Positions 59,501 to 64,000 of a stretch of DNA of 64,000 bases are shown piece by piece; the first letter of the stretch is position 1, and the number at the start of each line of letters is the position of its first letter. This DNA is from Galaxea fascicularis (taxonomy: Eukaryota > Cnidaria > Anthozoa > Scleractinia > Euphylliidae): the NCBI GenBank assembly GCA_948470475.1, contig OX419343.1, positions 24,686,069 to 24,750,068 of the forward strand, in the 5' to 3' direction. The notes under the pieces are model-generated. The model was not told the origin of the DNA. It searched no databases and saw only the letters and a program-made list of their open reading frames with translations. The position numbers and the translations under genes are program-made.

Positions 59501-62500
59501 GTGGCAGACCAAGGCCTCATACATGTATATTCATTTAATACCAATACTATCACTTAATTTAGACAACCAAAACAAACCTTTCCATTGTTCAAGTAGATGT
59601 AAACACGTCCCTCATCCTTGATATGGGTGTAGTACGGAGCACCAACAAGAACATCAGAGTACCTACAGGCAGTGAATTTGTCATGACAACATTGCCATAT
59701 ATTATTCTTGGTCTTCAACCACGTGACAAGACGGCCATGTTAGATGACAATACAATACAATTTTGTTGTGTATAATTTGCACAAAAATAAAGTTTAGTTT
59801 TCAGTGGAGAGGCAGGCTATTGTTCTTATCAGCCAACATGGCCAGCATGACGTCACATGCAAAGCAGCATGCAATTGCACCAACACTGCTTTTTAACCCC
59901 AAGAGTGATCAGCATCAAATTTCTCCTTACGTAATATGAACGTTTATAAAACAGAGTGGTCGCAAGAATTAAGGAAAGGATCACAAAAGATAAATTTGCT
60001 TCGCATTTTAACAATTTCTTCCCACTAGTACTTCTATAGGAAATGTGTAGAGGCAAAAACTGAGAATTTCAATTTTGAACTTAGGGTATAAAGGGTTACA
60101 AACTCACTGTAATCTTGTACATAGTTACCTTGATAATGGCGTTACATGTATGTTTACTCTGAAGCACCATTTGATGTTTTAACAAATCTTTATTGATTAC
60201 AGCTGTAGAATATTGCTGTGCTTTGCCAATCACCGAGATCGATGTGTAAGACAACAGAGAATGTAATAGTATCCTCTTGCTGCATTATGATTGGTTGAAT
60301 CTCAATTGGTACTGAACTGCATCTCTACAATCTACTGCAGACTTCATGCATGGGTTCGACTTCCATAAAAACCTGAATTTTTTTTTCAGGTTTTCTTCTA
60401 ACAACTGCTTTTAAAGAATTCACAGTTACAAGGATCTTGCACGTCTTTAATCTTTCACACAAAGTTCAATAATTAATATATGGTTTTCAGATGTTCAAAC
60501 TTTAGACTTACTGATTGTTATCCAGATCCACAGCACAAATGACGCTGCCAAAGTAACTTCCTGTCTAAAAATTTACCAGAAATGTAGGACTGTTACTTGC
60601 GGATACAGAGTAAAATTAATAGTACAGAGAAAAAAATGCTACTTTGGCCACGAGTCATATGCTATTTTGTGGCATCCATTCCTTTGCCCATTCCTGTGAA
60701 GTCTCAAATTTTCAGGCAGGTATCTTTTACAGGTCACATTCCACAGGTCACAGGTACAGGACACTGTTTTGTCAATTAGTAACTGAGCCAAACAGTTTCA
60801 TCACGATCTAAAAAGTAATTTTGGATAGTGATTAGGGCTAGGAGACACTTTTGGGCTTCTTTATTTATCTGTGGCACAGTGACCTGTACTTTGACCTGTG
60901 GAATGTGATCTGCAAAAGAAACTTGCCACAACTTTTTCAACTTTTGTCAAAAATAATTCTCTGTATTGCCAACTCTCACCACAAGCATCCACTTCATTAC
61001 GTCATAAAAATGTTGGTGAAATTTCATCAAATTTGCCTTTTTTGAAAATTCCGTGGCTGTATTTCTCATCACATCTGAGTTTCTGCATGGAGAGCGTTAG
61101 GTAAAAGTAATCATAAACAGACATCACCTTTAAATCTTTTGGTTGAGGCAATGGTGATGTCACAGCAAACTGTTCGGAGGAATAATCATATATAAGGGCC
61201 TAAAAACGAAATCAAAATATATCACCGTTAGTTACAAGGGCCTCAGACTTTGAACAGGAGTTATAATCATTATCAACACTTCCAAATCCACCTCACTATA
61301 AGTACTGAGAGTGCTAGCATGTACACAGGTAACACAATACACTGTACGAGTTACTACTTTGGAATGCAACCATGACTCAACCATCCCCCTTTGCACCAGT
61401 AGCCCAGCAAGCTTGGAAAAGCCTGGCTTAGCCAGGCATGCTGGAATTTTTGTTAGACTTGCCAAGAAAGAATGGCCAAGAAGAGCTTGGCAGGCCTGGT
61501 TAAGGTCAGGCTTTTGTGGCAACCTGGACCACAAAAGCATGGCTTTCATGACCAAGTATTATACATACAATTTAGGACATTCATAAAAAGCTATCATGAC
61601 TCTGTTGCAATTTTTTGGGGGAATGGAACTCAAATTCCAGCGTGTGAACTGCCAGTGTAGTGTAAACAATAGTATGTACCTAACACTGTTGTTATCAGGG
61701 ACATACAGTACAAAAAAATTATCATAACTGTTGGCAGACCCACCTTCCCTTTCAATTCATCTGCTCTTGGAGCTCCACTGACAATTTCTGCAAGGAAATG
61801 ATGAGTGTTGGCCAACAACTTTTTCCCATTTTTAAATTTGACAATGCAGCTAAGTTCTAAACATGTTTATTCATACTTTTGTACAGTCTGAAAGGGTGGA
61901 AATCAGGATAATTAAGCATTAACAGTTACACGATTTTGCTTTGGCTTCATTTCAGCTGAATATTTGTTGCTCTAAGTCAACTGCAAGATCAATGTCATCA
62001 AAAGTTCACAAACCTGGGTCTCTTAAATTAGAGAATTTTCCACTTGCCACTGCATAGCCTGGAATAAAGTAATATTATTATATTAAGACAATCACAAGGC
62101 CATAAGGCAAAATACTGAAACAATATTATGTGGTCTTTGTGTGCTTGCACAGGAATAGCTCAGCATTCAAATGCAGCATTCAAATTTAGCCACCTATTTG
62201 GTTAATTTTTTTATATCTCTTCAACATGTACATTAAGGTACACCAAAGTTTCAGTAGTGTATATCTTAAATTTGTCTCACCAATATAATTATAAATTAAT
62301 ATTAATTTGGTTTAAAATATATTAGTAGCTATACGGTGATTGAAAAAATATTTACAAGGCTAAAAATATTTAAAAAATTAATGTGAAAAAGAAAAAGCGA
62401 ATGTTTTTGACACTAGGTCATCTTCAGCATAAGAAACCTTCCACAAAAACACCATTTATTTTATAAGTATTAGGTAATTTCAAAGAGTCCCAGAATTATA

Positions 62501-63348
62501 GGTTTTATTATGTCAAGAGCACATCATTAATATTCAATGGTTTAACCTCTCAACGGTTAAGGAAAAAGGAAATAATGAATGATTGGATACGTTTTCTGCG
62601 TTGGTGATTTACCATTGAAGTTTCAATAGCCTCATCACAAAGGAAGTAATTAAACCTTCTGTGAATAATGAAAAACTGGACAATAGAAAATTCTTCAAAT
62701 ATGGATATTTCATGGAGAATATTGCATTTTATTTCATTATGAGAAATAAAAAGCATGGGTCCCCATACTCATTTGGAAGAAAATTGCCAATTACCTGTTT
62801 CTAGGAGATCAGTCCCTCAGAAACCTTCAGTATTTTGAACATACAGTTTGCGTACATAGACTCCTGCATGTGCCGTTGACACAAGAAATCATGCAGTATA
62901 AGGATGCGCAATCCAATTCAGAGGAATTACCTTAGTTAATACAGAGACGTATTAATGATTCAGAAACATTTAAGATAGATCAACCCAGAAAAATATAGCG
63001 AAACAGTTTCTATATAAACATTAAAATTGTGATATTATATAGCTATCAAGTATTATTTCATTAATGCAACATAGGTTTGTACCAGCTGTCACTGTTTTAA
63101 TTTTAGCTGATCTATATTCGCAGTTCAAATAAATTATAATTATTTTACATGTATTATATTTATTATAATTATGATAAATTATATAAAGGAACTACTTATA
63201 GTATACCTACTATTACGGACTGATTGAAATAGTGTTTTATATTTTTTTTTCCTATTTACTTTTTACATACCCATGTAGTCGTTATACTCGAGTTGATCGA
63301 ATGGTGTTTTGATAAATGCAGCTCCTCCAACATACAGTATTGCGCCAC
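41435..63348 (-). CDS. Integrin alpha chain, gene 2 (5' end outside window)
   Basis: Paralogue of gene 1. Visible exons in order: 63271-63348, 62014-62058, 61744-61787, 61128-61199, 60512-60564, 59578-59662, 59084-59192, 58482-58579, 57634-57724, 57325-57370, 57092-57199, 56517-56575, 55698-55864, 54797-54925, 53461-53546, 53203-53344, 52485-52571, 51667-51737, 51392-51475, 50067-50172, 49337-49450, 48369-48422, 47604-47675, 46580-46693, 45404-45502, 44937-45062, then one of two tail exons, 42525-42602 or 41435-41506. After two leading bases they total exactly 805 (or 803) codons with stop, all in frame. Propeller blades from about the middle onward, calf domains, an RKRRD convertase site, one membrane span and a GFFKR tail are present. 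Signal peptide and first blades lie beyond 64000. No I domain is seen in the visible part. Confidence 0.93.
41961..42121. mobile_element. MITE between the two tail exons
   Basis: TAGTATCCATTTGGC at the left and the inverse GCCAAATGGAGACTA at the right; the inner words GGATATTTGTCC / GGACAAATATCC are also inverted. About 160 bp. Confidence 0.7.
42525..42602 (-). other. Gene 2 alternative tail exon A (proximal)
   Basis: Pyrimidine-rich acceptor TTTTTCTCTAG, then LGFFKRKRVKDISSPMEENV and a short end before TAA, 26 codons with stop. Phase 0. Because it has its own stop and lies before exon B, using it would exclude B. The presence of both implies a choice of last exon. Confidence 0.88.
43946..44107. 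mobile_element. MITE family CTAATGATCAGTTCCAAGTG, copy 2
   Basis: TGAATTGTGAGTAGATCCAG at the left and CACAAAGGACTGAATCTACA..CATTAGCAAAAT at the right, in the last intron of gene 2. Confidence 0.75.
44280..44455. repeat. Interspersed repeat shared with 24990-25170
   Basis: Contains GGCGGCCAT twice, CTCTGGGAATTG, TATGCAAATA and AACCAATATGGCC in the same order as the other copy. Confidence 0.6.
44455..44862 (-). mobile_element. tRNA-derived SINE, family 2, copy 3, split by a MITE
   Basis: The minus strand has the A box region TTGGCGCAGAGGTGAGAACA and B box GGGTTCGATTTCC at the right and the CTCCTC body end at the left. The body is interrupted at about 44512-44748 by another element, so the SINE is the older insertion. 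Confidence 0.75.
44512..44748. mobile_element. MITE with GGTTGTTCGAAAGCCGATTA ends, nested in SINE
   Basis: CGGTTGTTCGAAAGCCGATT at the left and the inverse AATCGGCTTTCGAACAA at the right; inner GGATTAGCG words are also mirrored. About 235 bp. Confidence 0.8.
44937..45062 (-). other. Gene 2 transmembrane exon
   Basis: KTPWWVILLSVLGGVLLLAG continues as AVAVLYK and ends at a GTCAGT donor. If the intron were retained the frame would run 13 codons (VSTRRINKVTTV) to a stop at 44898, a tail without GFFKR. Confidence 0.95.
45889..46078. mobile_element. MITE family TTAACCCTTTAAA, copy 1
   Basis: Ends TTAACCCTTAAA / TTTAAAGGTTAA with the interior words CATCAAATTTCTCCTTGTAA and TTGCTTGATATTT. Confidence 0.8.
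47171..47566. mobile_element. MITE family CTAATGATCAGTTCCAAGTG, copy 3, with insertion
   Basis: The left half (CATCAGTTCCAAGTGAATTG) and the right half (ACAAAGGACTGGATCTACCC) are separated by about 230 bp of unrelated sequence, so this copy has been interrupted. Confidence 0.6.
47604..47675 (-). other. Gene 2 exon with convertase cleavage site
   Basis: AGNATSEENTQSRKRRDTEG: a full R-x-R/K-R furin motif at the heavy/light chain boundary, stronger than the PKR of gene 1. The acceptor AATCAG|GCA was chosen over AATCAGGCAG|GTA because it keeps phase 0. Confidence 0.85.
47717..47929. mobile_element. MITE family TTAACCCTTTAAA, copy 2
   Basis: TTAACCCTTTTAAAACCTGA at the left, AGTTTGAAGGGTTAA at the right, and the shared interior CATCAAATTTCTCCTTATAA. 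Confidence 0.8.
47970..48010. repeat. (GACT)n microsatellite
   Basis: Perfect GACTGACTGACT run; a degenerate version occurs at 48200-48275. Confidence 0.9.
48968..49172. mobile_element. MITE family TTAACCCTTTAAA, copy 3
   Basis: Interior AGTGATCAGCATCAAATTTC and TTGCTTGATATTTTAAC match the other copies. The left terminus is eroded and the right ends GAAAGGTTAAA. Confidence 0.75.
51058..51235. mobile_element. MITE family CTAATGATCAGTTCCAAGTG, copy 4
   Basis: The clearest copy: GATCAGTTCCAAGTGAATTG at the left and the inverse CAATTCACTCGGAACTGATC at the right, with TGGGTAGATCCAGTCC / GGACCGGATCTACCCA inside. Confidence 0.85.
52813..53193 (+). mobile_element. tRNA-derived SINE, family 1, copy 2
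   Basis: A box CGCCCAGTTGGTAGAG, a B box remnant GTGGTCAAATCC, the same body as 18773-19100 and a tail of AACTATAAACTATAAAC words. It abuts the gene 2 exon at 53203-53344, so its tail ends within about 10 bp of that exon's donor site. Confidence 0.75.
53790..54200. repeat. Low-complexity G run followed by TATCCCGTATCCC repeats
   Basis: A poly-G run at about 53800 precedes spaced ATCCCATATCCC, TCGTATCCCATTCCC and CCCGTATCCCGTT words. Probably a degraded interspersed repeat. The plus-strand open frame at 53876-54199 has no recognisable domain. Confidence 0.5.
54267..54500 (+). mobile_element. tRNA-Leu-like SINE, family 3
   Basis: Begins GGAGGCAGTGTGGCCGAGCA (A box) and has CCTGGGTTCAACTAC (B box) 50 bp on, then a body with GCTGGGTTTCTTAACCCTG and an AATAAAGG end. 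The tRNA part is decayed and continuous with the body. Confidence 0.6.
55210..55650. repeat. C-rich/G-rich degraded repeat
   Basis: Alternates GGGGTAGGGGGGG, CCCCCCTCAAAATCC and CCCCCCCCCAAAA runs. Proline-rich open frames here are products of the C runs. Confidence 0.6.
59228..59340. repeat. Interspersed repeat, copy 2
   Basis: TTTGGTTTTATCAATGGAG..ACCGTACAGGGATTCTAAA followed by GCTGGTGTTTCAAGC; matches 21120-21245 with an added GATAATGA duplication. Confidence 0.5.
59892..60098. mobile_element. MITE family TTAACCCTTTAAA, copy 4
   Basis: TTAACCCCAAGAGTGATCAG at the left, TATAAAGGGTTA at the right, and an interior as in the other three copies. Confidence 0.8.
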
Positions 63349-64000
63349 CTAACAACAAATTCAAAGAGTTGAAAGTACTCCATAAAAACAAATACATAAC
63401 CTTTATTTACAGCACTGTTTAAAAGTGGTGACAGTCTCTTTTAAATCTCAATTTGTGACTTGATCCTCAACACTCAATTCCCGCAAGTTTTGAGTAACAA
63501 GGATACGTCTTGCAAAACCAGAGATAATGAGCTTTTAACTGATTACTCAATAGACTTACATGTATTCTTACATTTCTCCCTAAATAAACATTGATGCAAG
63601 AATTCATTTACTTCCAACAGAAGAAACCCGCAATGTTTTCATCTCCAAGAACTTCTTCAATACCTGTGTTTTTTGTGCATTTTCAAGATGAAACTCAATA
63701 TGCATAAATGTCTGAGTAGTTGGTTTCCATGCTACACCAATCTGCATTATGCCTCTTGATGGTACCCATTTGTACCCTACCATACTACTACTGCGTTGAA
63801 ACAGGCTTTTTTTTTTCTTTTTTCTTTTTTTGCAGTTTACTAGTTTTCTCACATGTGATTGGCTTTTACTTGAAACGCAATGACATTCCATAAATATTTC
63901 TAGTGTTCACAGTTTTCGGATTTTCACAGTACTACAACTACCCTATGTTGGGTATACATGCTGACACCTTTATCAGCATGTTGAGGAACACAAATGATTG
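63349..64000. other. Intron of gene 2 at right edge
   Basis: Lies upstream of the first visible exon. A minus-strand open frame at 63604-63891 (95 codons) has a lysine run made by a T-rich tract and shows no resemblance to the expected integrin blades. No further exon was found before the edge. Confidence 0.5.

Larger units (their letters stand above)
57325..60564 (-). other. Gene 2 calcium-binding propeller blades
   Basis: Joined exons give VDLDNNQYSDVLVGAP, GDLNADGFQDVAIGAP and VDVDKNRYPDIAVGAY, three intact Asp/Asn calcium loops split by introns at the same place as in gene 1. Confidence 0.9.

Noticed and set aside
63604..63891. 95-codon minus-strand open frame as a missing integrin exon
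   Set aside because: It should match the blade preceding 63271-63348 but shows no FG-GAP features; the lysine run is from a T-rich tract.

Overview
The window is animal nuclear DNA. It is AT-rich, intron-rich and crowded with short inverted-repeat transposons and tRNA-derived SINEs. The protein content (integrin alpha chains without an inserted I domain, a rhodopsin-class neuropeptide-type receptor) together with the repeat style suggests a cnidarian, most likely an anthozoan such as a stony coral or anemone. That assignment is an inference; no marker gene fixes the species.

Two integrin alpha-chain genes lie in tandem on the minus strand. Gene 1 (2695-37981) is complete, from signal peptide to GFFKR tail, in 31 coding exons. 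Gene 2 (41435-63348) lacks its first exons, which lie beyond the right edge, and continues to the stop. The paralogues share nearly every intron position, many exon lengths are identical, and almost all length differences are multiples of three. Gene 2 has one extra intron and, more interestingly, two separate in-frame terminal exons (42525-42602 and 41435-41506), each encoding a GFFKR cytoplasmic tail. This looks like an alternative-tail switch. Gene 1 shows a one-base reading-frame conflict at exon 20.

The 12-kb intron 23 of gene 1 (6601-18563) holds two unrelated passengers. One is a single-exon class A GPCR on the minus strand (16504-17484), whose 5' flank is locally duplicated. The other is a roughly 7.85-kb hAT-type element (7451-15304) with TAGTGRTGGG-like termini, a near-perfect 8-bp target duplication (7443-7450 / 15305-15312) and inner inverted repeats. 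Subterminal tandem arrays (117-bp period on the left, exactly 110-bp period on the right) flank a spliced plus-strand gene resembling DUF3987-type proteins. No hAT transposase was recognised inside it.

The remaining introns and the 3.4-kb intergenic gap (37982-41434) contain MITEs of several families (single copies, multi-copy families, and one nested in a SINE), at least three SINE families, microsatellites and C-rich runs. Exon boundaries were read by eye from splice consensus and frame continuity, and function is assigned by family resemblance only.
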